Part shown: positions 1 through 5,412 of the stretch, one piece after another
Layout of the letters: the number at the start of each line of letters is the position of its first letter
Numbering within the stretch: the stretch's first letter is position 1
Source: an uncultured beta proteobacterium
GTDB taxonomy: Bacteria; Pseudomonadota; Gammaproteobacteria; Burkholderiales; Burkholderiaceae_C
Assembly (NCBI GenBank): GCA_903914985.1
Contig: CAIWRE010000400.1
Span: 1-7,198 of the forward strand
Direction of reading: 5' to 3'
DNA length: 7,198 bases
Position numbers and translations under genes: made by a program
Notes under the pieces: model-generated
Seen by the model: only the letters and a program-made list of their open reading frames with translations
What the model was told of the DNA's origin: nothing
Database searches by the model: none

Positions 1-1141
1 GCTCCATGGAGCTCGCCGTCGAAAAGCGCACAAATTTGGCGGTTTGGTCGGTGCCGAAGTCGCGCCCTGGCGTGACGGCCACGTGGGCTTGTTCCATCAC
101 CGCAAAAGCGAAGTCCCAGCTGTCCTTGATGCCAAGGCGCTCGCACACCGCCGAGCAATCGGCCCAGGCATAAAACGCGCCGTCGGGCATGACCGGCACG
201 TCCAGCCCCAGGCTTTGCAGCGCGGGCACAAAGTAGTCGCGCCGGGCTTTGAACTCGGCTCGCCGGGCTTCATACAGCGCAATGCTGTCGGGCTCAAAGC
301 AGGCCAGCGCAGCGTGCTGCGCAATGGTGCTGGGGCAAATAAACAGGTTTTGTGCGAGCCGCTCAATCACCGGTACCAGCGGCTCGGGCACCACCAGCCA
401 GCCCAGGCGCCAGCCGGTCATGTTGAAGTACTTGCTAAAGCTGTTGATGCTGATGATGTTCTCGTCAAACGCGAGTGCAGTTTGGCCAAAGCGGGCGTCG
501 TAGCTCAAGGGCAGGTAGATCTCGTCCACCATCGTGATGCCGCCGTGGGCTTTCACCACGCCATGGATGCGGCGCAACTCGTCCGGGTCAATCGAGCTGC
601 CCGTGGGGTTGGACGGCGAGGCAAGCAGCACGCCGCGCGTCTTGGGCCCCCAAGCGGCCTGCACCTGGTCGGCGCTGAGCTGGAAGCGTTGCTCGGCCGT
701 GGTGGGCAGCAGCACGGCGCGGCCGTCGGCGGCGCTCACAAAATGCCGGTTGCAGGGGTAGCTGGGGTCGGGCATGAGCACTTCGTCGCCCGCGTTGATC
801 AGTGCCAGGCAGGCCAACTGCAATGCTGCCGAGGCGCCCGCCGTGACCACGATGCGACTGGCCGGCACCTTGATACGGTAGCGGCTGCTGTACCAGGCAC
901 TGATGCGTTCGCGCAGTTCGGGCAGGCCGGTGGCCTGGGTGTATTGGCTGTTGCCTCGCTGGATGGCGCGCTCGGCGGCGGCTTGCACCAGCGGGGGCGC
1001 AGTGAAATCGGGCTCGCCGATGTTCAAAAACACCATGGGCGAGTCGCTCAGTGCCACCTGGCGACCCAGCTCGGAAGCGGCCTTGGCCACTTCCATCACA
1101 TAAAAGGGCTCGATGTTTTGCGCGCGGTGCGAGATTTGCAT
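1..1141 (-). CDS. PLP-dependent class I/II aminotransferase, C-terminus cut by window edge
   Basis: This gene encodes a fold-type I pyridoxal-phosphate aminotransferase of the AspC-like class I/II family, a cytoplasmic enzyme moving an amino group between an amino acid and a 2-oxo acid. The 380 visible residues start MQISHRAQNIEPF and stay open to base 1. Family members run about 390-400 residues, so only a short tail is missing. Visible landmarks are G42-E43-P44-D45-F46 near the N-terminus, a likely cofactor-stacking Tyr128 in DPSYP, N178 in SNPTG, D206 and Y209 in VDEIY, the Schiff-base Lys237 in SFSKYFNMTGWR, and the carboxylate-binding Arg372 in VRFS. The ATG at 1141 is the first one after the in-frame nusB stop. 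It lies 12 nt downstream of nusB with no clear Shine-Dalgarno, so it is probably translated by coupling. Substrate specificity cannot be read from the sequence. The family call is secure; the amino acid used is unknown. Confidence 0.93.
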   Translation of the reverse strand, partial: MQISHRAQNIEPFYVMEVAKAASELGRQVALSDSPMVFLNIGEPDFTAPPLVQAAAERAIQRGNSQYTQATGLPELRERISAWYSSRYRIKVPASRIVVTAGASAALQLACLALINAGDEVLMPDPSYPCNRHFVSAADGRAVLLPTTAEQRFQLSADQVQAAWGPKTRGVLLASPSNPTGSSIDPDELRRIHGVVKAHGGITMVDEIYLPLSYDARFGQTALAFDENIISINSFSKYFNMTGWRLGWLVVPEPLVPVIERLAQNLFICPSTIAQHAALACFEPDSIALYEARRAEFKARRDYFVPALQSLGLDVPVMPDGAFYAWADCSAVCERLGIKDSWDFAFAVMEQAHVAVTPGRDFGTDQTAKFVRFSTASSME

Positions 1142-1153
1142 GGCCGTTGAAGG

Positions 1154-1687
1154 CTATTCGGCAGCGGGCTTGTGGGCGCGGTCGGCCTGCACTTCGGGGC
1201 CGCGCAGTTCGGGCGCCAGGCCATTGAGCACGGCGTTGACGTACTTGAAGCCGTCGGTGCCACCAAACTCTTTGGCCAACTCAATGCATTCGTTCAGCAC
1301 CACGCGCCACGGCACGTCGGGGCAGTGCTGCATCTCGTACACGCCGATCCACATGACGGCTTGTTCTACCGGCGAGATTTCGCTCAAAGGCCGGTCCAGC
1401 CGTGTCAGGATCAATGCGTCCAGCGCATCGGCATGGTCTATGCAGCCGTGCAAGAGGGCGTCAAAGTGGGCGGCGTCGGCTTTGTTGAAGCCCGCCAGGT
1501 CGCGGGTGAAGGTGTCAATGTCGGATGCGGCGTTCTTGCCCACCAGGCGCTGGTATAGCGCTTGGAGTGCAAATTCGCGGGCGCGGCTGCGGGAGTTTTT
1601 GCTGCCGGCTTTGCGCGCACCGGTGCTGGTCAGGCCCACGCGGGACTGGCGGGGCGGGCGCTCTTTGGCGGCGGGGGCGTCGGTCAT
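1154..1687 (-). CDS. nusB: Transcription antitermination factor NusB
   Basis: NusB binds boxA RNA together with ribosomal protein S10 (NusE) and joins the antitermination complex that helps RNA polymerase complete rRNA operons. The 177-residue product has the NusB core from about residue 33. An arginine-rich first helix (SRSRAREFALQALYQ, 32-46) matches the RNA-binding start of the family. ISPVEQAVMWIGVYEM (104-119) and VVLNECIELAKEFGGTDG (129-146), followed by FKYVNAVLNGL, are family signatures. The protein is longer than E. coli NusB (139 residues) because of a basic, Pro/Ala-rich N-terminal extension of about 31 residues, probably disordered, and a short polar C-terminal tail. Its ATG overlaps the ribH stop by one base (TAATG), and a GGAAA element lies about nine bases upstream inside ribH. 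This points to translational coupling. Placement directly after ribH is a common arrangement in proteobacteria and supports the call. Confidence 0.97.
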   Translation of the reverse strand: MTDAPAAKERPPRQSRVGLTSTGARKAGSKNSRSRAREFALQALYQRLVGKNAASDIDTFTRDLAGFNKADAAHFDALLHGCIDHADALDALILTRLDRPLSEISPVEQAVMWIGVYEMQHCPDVPWRVVLNECIELAKEFGGTDGFKYVNAVLNGLAPELRGPEVQADRAHKPAAE

Positions 1688-2160
1688 TACACGGTTTCCA
1701 AAAAATTGGCCATTTCCACGGCCACGCGGGCAGCGTCGCGGCCCTTGTCGGTCTGGCGCGCCACGGCCTGCTCCATGTTTTCCACGGTCAGGATGGCGTT
1801 GGCAATGGGCATTTGGCTGTCCAGCGCCACGCGAGTCACGGCGGCGCCTGACTCATTGGCCACCAGCTCGAAGTGGTAGGTCTCGCCGCGAATGATGCAG
1901 CCCAGGGCAATCAGCGCGTCATAGCGGTTTTTCTCGGCCAGGGCTTGCAAGGCGGTGGCCACTTCCAGTGCGCCGGGCACCGTGAAGTGGTGAATATCGC
2001 GCTCGGCCACGCCCAGGCTCAGCAACTCCGCCTTGCAGGCAGCGGCCAGTGCGTCGGTGACGCTGGCGTTGAAGCGCGCCTGCACGATACCGACGCGCAG
2101 TTGCTTGCCGTCCATGCGCTTGTCGCTGTCGTCTACTTTGCCTTTGTCTGCGCCGAACAT
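1687..2160 (-). CDS. ribH: 6,7-dimethyl-8-ribityllumazine synthase (RibH)
   Basis: RibH condenses 5-amino-6-ribitylamino-uracil with 3,4-dihydroxy-2-butanone 4-phosphate to give 6,7-dimethyl-8-ribityllumazine, the penultimate step of riboflavin synthesis in the cytoplasm. The 157-residue product matches the usual length of about 155-160. It shows the substrate-binding RFNASVTD segment with Phe30, VPGALEVATAL (61-71), and ALGCIIRGETYHFELVANES with the proposed catalytic His96. PIANAILTVENMEQA follows near the C-terminus. I chose the ATG at 2160 because AAAGGA sits six bases upstream of it and the family N-terminus fits. An earlier in-frame ATG at 2202 would add 14 residues, overlaps the end of ribBA and has no comparable ribosome binding site. 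The gene lies 31 nt after ribBA, whose product supplies one RibH substrate, and overlaps nusB by one base. Confidence 0.97.
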   Translation of the reverse strand: MFGADKGKVDDSDKRMDGKQLRVGIVQARFNASVTDALAAACKAELLSLGVAERDIHHFTVPGALEVATALQALAEKNRYDALIALGCIIRGETYHFELVANESGAAVTRVALDSQMPIANAILTVENMEQAVARQTDKGRDAARVAVEMANFLETV

Positions 2161-2166
2161 GGGTTT

Positions 2167-2172
2167 TCCTTT
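2167..2172 (-). promoter_or_regulatory. Ribosome binding site that sets the ribH start
   Basis: On the minus strand the sequence reads AAAGGA followed by AAACCC and then the ATG at 2160. This is the best Shine-Dalgarno match near the start of ribH, and it favours the 157-residue form over one starting at the ATG at 2202. Confidence 0.7.
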
Positions 2173-2191
2173 GGGTGGTGAATTGAAAATC

Positions 2192-3328
2192 TCAGGCGCC
2201 ATTGGCGCTGAGGTAGCCCACGGTTTCTAAGCCGTAGCCGGTCAAACTGGGCATGCGCCGGGGGCTGCCCATCAAACGCATTTTGTGTACGCCACACAGA
2301 CGCAAGATTTGAGCGCCCACGCCGTAGGTGCGCAGGTCCATGCGGCCGCGCTCAGGCGCGTGCGCCGGACGTGCCGTGCCGTCGAACTGGGCCAGCAATT
2401 GCTCGCCCGTCTCACCGCAATTGAGTAGCACCACAACCCCACGGCCTTCGTTGGCGATATGGGCCAGCGTGGCGTCCAGGCTCCAGGAGTGAAGCGAGCG
2501 GCCCGACTCCAGCGCGTCAAGCACCGACAGCGGCTCATGGACGCGGGCGGAAACCACCTCATCGGCTGCCCATTCGCCCTTGACCAGCGCCAGGTGCACG
2601 CCGTGGCCGGTGGTGTCTTGAAAAATGTGGGCCGTAAAGTCGCCCGCCGCGGTTTTGAAGGGGCGGCTGCCTTTGCGCGCCACCAGCGAATCCACCTGGC
2701 TGCGGTAGGCAATCAGGTCGGCGATGGTGCCGATCTTCAGGCCATGTTCGGCGGCAAACAGCTGCAAATCGGGTAGACGGGCCATGGTGCCGTCGTCTTT
2801 CATGATTTCGCAAATGACCGAGGCAGGGCTGCAACCGGCCATGGCGGCCAGGTCGCAGCCAGCTTCGGTATGGCCTGCGCGCATCAGCACGCCGCCGTCT
2901 ACCGCTTGCAGCGGGAAAATATGGCCAGGCTGCACCAGGTCGGACGGCACAGCGCCCGGCGCCACAGCGGCTTGCACCGTGCGCGAGCGGTCCGCTGCCG
3001 AGATACCGGTGGTCACGCCTTCGGCGGCTTCAATGGATACGGTAAACGCCGTGCCTTTTTTGTCGCCATTGCGCGCCGTCATGGGGGGCAACTGGAGCAG
3101 CTCGCAGCGGGCGCGGCTCAGGGTCAGGCAAATCAGGCCACGGCCGAAGCGGGCCATGAAGTTGATGGCCTCGGGCGTGACGTGGTCGGCCGCAAGCACC
3201 AGGTCGCCTTCGTTTTCGCGGTCTTCCTCGTCCACCAGAATCACGATTTTGCCGGCGCGCATGTCGGCAACGATGTCTTGCACTGAAGAAATGGCCACGG
3301 GCTGAGTGGGGGAGGGGGAGGCAGTCAT
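2192..3328 (-). CDS. ribBA: RibBA-like protein of RibBX type: DHBP synthase fused to a degenerate GTP cyclohydrolase II domain
   Basis: The N-terminal half (about residues 13-210) is 3,4-dihydroxy-2-butanone 4-phosphate synthase, which converts ribulose 5-phosphate to the four-carbon precursor of riboflavin. It keeps the metal and active-site motifs DEEDRENEGDL (33-43), RAGHTEAGCDLA (150-161, with His153) and E174 in CEIMKDDGTMAR. The C-terminal half (about 215-378) is homologous to GTP cyclohydrolase II but lacks its zinc ligands. After RVH at 262-264 the family has Cys-x10-Cys-x-Cys, while here there is no cysteine until C304. The catalytic RQEGRGIG loop is replaced by LNCGETGEQ. DLRTYGVGAQIL and the GYGLE segment survive. 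This fits the published RibBX variant, so GTP cyclohydrolase activity is unlikely and a separate RibA should exist elsewhere. The start is taken at the ATG at 3328, preceded by an in-frame TTG; no strong ribosome binding site is visible. The 94-nt gap to hslR shows no FMN riboswitch; a GATAAT hexamer at 3399-3394 lacks a good -35 partner. Confidence 0.93.
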   Translation of the reverse strand: MTASPSPTQPVAISSVQDIVADMRAGKIVILVDEEDRENEGDLVLAADHVTPEAINFMARFGRGLICLTLSRARCELLQLPPMTARNGDKKGTAFTVSIEAAEGVTTGISAADRSRTVQAAVAPGAVPSDLVQPGHIFPLQAVDGGVLMRAGHTEAGCDLAAMAGCSPASVICEIMKDDGTMARLPDLQLFAAEHGLKIGTIADLIAYRSQVDSLVARKGSRPFKTAAGDFTAHIFQDTTGHGVHLALVKGEWAADEVVSARVHEPLSVLDALESGRSLHSWSLDATLAHIANEGRGVVVLLNCGETGEQLLAQFDGTARPAHAPERGRMDLRTYGVGAQILRLCGVHKMRLMGSPRRMPSLTGYGLETVGYLSANGA

Positions 3329-3422
3329 CAAGCAACTTTCACAACTTCAGGGGGAAATACCGGGGTGAATTTCTGCCGCCATGGCAACCCCCGATTATCG
3401 CCGCTTTGCAATTCTGAATGGT

Positions 3423-3827
3423 TTAGTCGTCGATGGATGCGCTCCAGCGCGCATTCAGGCCTTTTTGCAGGTCGCGGCGGTCGCGTTTGGTGGGGCGGCC
3501 ATGGGCAATGGCCAGGGCGGGCTCGGTGTGCAAGCGCCGCTGCTCGGCGGCCTGGGCACGGTCCGCCATGCTTTGGGCGGTTTCCTCGTACATGGTTTGC
3601 GCTACGGGCGCCGATCCACGTGTGCCGCTGATGCCTTTGACGACCACGGTGCGCTTGATGCTGGCCTGCCAGAGCACCACGGTGTCTCCCACACGCACTT
3701 CGCGCGAGGGCTTAATGTCCTGCTGGCCGATCTGAACCCGTCCCCGGCTCACCTCGTCGGTGGCCAACGACCGGGTTTTGTAAAAGCGCGCGGCCCAAAG
3801 CCATTTGTCGATGCGGATGCTGTCCAT
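3423..3827 (-). CDS. hslR: S4-domain RNA-binding protein, Hsp15 family (HslR-like)
   Basis: The 134-residue product matches the heat-shock protein Hsp15 family in size (E. coli HslR is 133 residues) and layout. An S4 RNA-binding domain fills the first 60 or so residues, with the signature IRIDKWLWAARFYKTRSLA at the N-terminus followed by GRVQIGQQDIKPSREVRVGD. The rest is charged, with Arg/Lys-rich stretches such as GRPTKRDRRDLQK near the end. In E. coli Hsp15 binds free 50S subunits that carry a stalled nascent chain with its tRNA and helps recycle them; the same role is inferred here. Translation is taken from the ATG at 3827. A TTG sits immediately before it, and only a weak GAGAAA lies upstream. 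The gene points the same way as ribBA but is separated from it by 94 nt, and it is divergent from tctC. Being first in the minus-strand run, it may share a promoter with the riboflavin genes, though no promoter is clear. Confidence 0.9.
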   Translation of the reverse strand: MDSIRIDKWLWAARFYKTRSLATDEVSRGRVQIGQQDIKPSREVRVGDTVVLWQASIKRTVVVKGISGTRGSAPVAQTMYEETAQSMADRAQAAEQRRLHTEPALAIAHGRPTKRDRRDLQKGLNARWSASIDD

Positions 3828-3863
3828 CAAGTTTTCTCAATAGGTGCGGGTTATCCCTCTGTC

Positions 3864-3876
3864 TTTGGCGGCCAAA
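3864..3876. promoter_or_regulatory. Perfect 13-bp palindrome in the divergent hslR/tctC intergenic region, possible operator
   Basis: TTTGGC-G-GCCAAA is a perfect inverted repeat of two 6-bp arms around one base. It lies 37 bp from the hslR ATG and 56 bp from the tctC ATG, which is a plausible operator position for a divergent pair. No regulator gene is present in the window, and no convincing -35/-10 pair is visible for either direction. A short GC-rich palindrome can arise by chance, so the regulatory role is only a suggestion. Confidence 0.3.
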
Positions 3877-3920
3877 TCCACCGGTCCTTCGCGCATGATA
3901 GGGGGTTAACTCACCCTCTT

Positions 3921-3926
3921 AGGAGA
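3921..3926 (+). promoter_or_regulatory. Strong ribosome binding site of tctC
   Basis: AGGAGA lies five bases (TTCGC) before the ATG at 3932. It is the strongest Shine-Dalgarno match in the transporter operon. The two downstream tct genes have no comparable site and appear to depend on translational coupling. Confidence 0.8.
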
Positions 3927-3931
3927 TTCGC

Positions 3932-4891
3932 ATGCGTCGTGACAGTTTTCTGAAGTCCCTGGCCGCTTTGGCCGCTGCGGGCGCCTTTCCCCTGAGCGCC
4001 CACGCAGGCGCCAACCTGAAAATGATGATTCCGGCCAATCCCGGCGGTGGTTGGGATGGCACCGGGCGCGAACTGGGCAAGGCCCTGCTTGACGCGAAGG
4101 TGGCGGACACGGTGCAGTACGAAAACAAGGGTGGTGCGGCCGGCGCGATCGGTTTGGCGCAGTTTGTCAATGCCGCCAAGGGCGATGCCAACGCCTTGAT
4201 CATGACCGGTGCAGTGATGGTGGGTGGAATCATCACCGGTAAGCCCCAGGTGGGCATGGACAAAATCACCCCGATTGCGCGCCTGACAAGCGAATACAAC
4301 GTGTTTGTCGTGCCAGCTGATTCACCCCTGAAGTCCATGAAGGATGTGGTGGAGCAGATGAAAAAAGACCCCGCCAGCGTGAAGTGGGGCGGCGGCTCGC
4401 GCGGATCAACTGAGCACATTTGTGCCTCCATGCTGGCCACCAAGGTGGGCGTAGACCCGAAGAAGGTGAACTATGTGGCTTTCCGGGGGGGCGGCGAGGC
4501 CATCGCAGCGGTTCTGGGTGGCAATGTCACGGTGGGCGGCAGTGGCTACAGCGAATTTGCTGAATACATCAAGGCCGGCAAGATGCGCCCGATTGGTGTG
4601 ACGGCGGCCAAGCGTTTGCCCGGCATTGATGTGCCTACGCTTAAGGAGTCAGGTTATGACGTGGTGCTGGGCAACTGGCGCGCGGTCTACGGCGCCCCCG
4701 GCATTACGCCCGAGCAGCGCGCTGCGCTGACTGAGATGGTGGTCAAGGCGACCAAATCCAACTCTTGGCAAGAGGCGCTGGCCCGCAACGTCTGGACGCC
4801 CGCTTTGCTCACGGGCAAGGCATTTGACGACTTCGTGGATGACGAATTTGCCAGCTTGCGCGGCATCATGCACCTCTCTGGAATGGTTTGA
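3932..4891 (+). CDS. tctC: TctC/Bug-type periplasmic substrate-binding protein of a tripartite tricarboxylate transporter
   Basis: This is the extracytoplasmic solute receptor of a TTT transporter; it captures a carboxylate in the periplasm and delivers it to TctAB. The 319 residues fit the family (about 320-330). A signal peptide is clear: MRRDSFLK, a hydrophobic Ala/Leu stretch, and an Ala-His-Ala cleavage site after residue 25. The RRDSFLK start resembles a twin-arginine motif but has one residue too many for the SRRxFLK consensus, so Sec or Tat export is open. Mature-protein landmarks are MIPANPGGGWDGTGREL (32-48), the ENKGGAAGAIG loop, KWGGGSRGSTEH, and FRGGGEAIAAVLGGNV, all typical of TctC/Bug proteins. 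It starts at the ATG at 3932 behind a strong ribosome binding site, and its TGA overlaps the tctB ATG by one base. Known ligands of the family include citrate and many other carboxylates; this one is not identifiable. Confidence 0.95.
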   Translation: MRRDSFLKSLAALAAAGAFPLSAHAGANLKMMIPANPGGGWDGTGRELGKALLDAKVADTVQYENKGGAAGAIGLAQFVNAAKGDANALIMTGAVMVGGIITGKPQVGMDKITPIARLTSEYNVFVVPADSPLKSMKDVVEQMKKDPASVKWGGGSRGSTEHICASMLATKVGVDPKKVNYVAFRGGGEAIAAVLGGNVTVGGSGYSEFAEYIKAGKMRPIGVTAAKRLPGIDVPTLKESGYDVVLGNWRAVYGAPGITPEQRAALTEMVVKATKSNSWQEALARNVWTPALLTGKAFDDFVDDEFASLRGIMHLSGMV

Positions 4892-5412
4892 TGGTCATCA
4901 CGGACAAGACCCGCCAAAGCGCGGTGGCGCTGGCGGTGCTGGCAATTGCTGGCGTGATGATGCTGGGTGCCGCCGAAATTTCTTCCGAGGCGGGCTACGC
5001 CGGTATCGGGCCCAATTTTTTGCCCTGGCTGGTGGCTGTGGCCCTGGCGCTTGTCGCGGCGTTTTTGTGGTTTGAGGCGCGCAGCGGCGGCTTTCGTGAC
5101 ATGCCTGACCCGACGGGCAGCGATGTGGAGCTGCAGAGTGCCCCGTGTTGGCGAGGTTTTGTCTGGATGTCGGGCGCTTTGTTGCTCAATGCGGCACTGA
5201 TTACCAGCATTGGCTTTATCTTGAGTTGCACCCTGTGCTTTGCTTGTGCGGCGCACGGGTTGCGCCAGGCGCAGTCGGGCCCCGCGCAAAGCCTACGCAG
5301 TTGGCTGACCGACTTGGGTGTGGGCCTGTTGATTGCCGCGCCGGTGTTTTGGATGTTTACCAAGTTCCTTGCCATCAGCCTGCCAGGACTCACGCAAAGC
5401 GGGTGGTTGTAA
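4891..5412 (+). CDS. tctB: TctB-family small membrane subunit of the tripartite tricarboxylate transporter
   Basis: The 173-residue protein is a small, poorly conserved integral membrane subunit (TctB, DUF1468-like) that pairs with TctA. Hydrophobic segments lie at about residues 10-28, 41-61, 90-121 (long enough for two helices) and 142-162. GIGPNFLPWLVA (38-49) matches the G-P-x-F-x-P element common to the family, and a polar loop at about 62-88 separates the two halves. The ATG at 4891 overlaps the tctC stop (TGATG), so translation is probably coupled; the preceding TTG at 4888 is an alternative start adding one residue. The stop TAA is followed immediately by the tctA ATG. The call rests on hydropathy, this motif and its position between tctC and tctA, since sequence conservation in the family is low. 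Confidence 0.92.
   Translation: MVITDKTRQSAVALAVLAIAGVMMLGAAEISSEAGYAGIGPNFLPWLVAVALALVAAFLWFEARSGGFRDMPDPTGSDVELQSAPCWRGFVWMSGALLLNAALITSIGFILSCTLCFACAAHGLRQAQSGPAQSLRSWLTDLGVGLLIAAPVFWMFTKFLAISLPGLTQSGWL

Noticed and set aside
44..1150. Plus-strand open frame of 368 codons
   Set aside because: It lies entirely antisense to the aminotransferase, whose motifs and catalytic lysine are clear. The translation is His/Gly/Ala-rich without any recognisable domain, as expected for the complement of a GC-rich gene.
1113..1895. Plus-strand open frame of 260 codons
   Set aside because: It covers the antisense of nusB and part of ribH and has a composition typical of a shadow frame, with Ser/Arg/Pro runs and no family resemblance.
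3056..3061. Run of six T on the plus strand, considered as a terminator tail
   Set aside because: It lies inside ribBA, where it encodes lysines of the GDKKG motif, and no stem precedes it.
3848..3857. GGGTTATCCC near-palindrome upstream of hslR
   Set aside because: Only three base pairs form each arm, too short to distinguish from chance.
3381..3953. Plus-strand open frame of 190 codons spanning hslR and the divergent intergenic region
   Set aside because: It is antisense to the whole of hslR and runs into the tctC start. It has no recognisable domain and would leave no room for divergent promoters.
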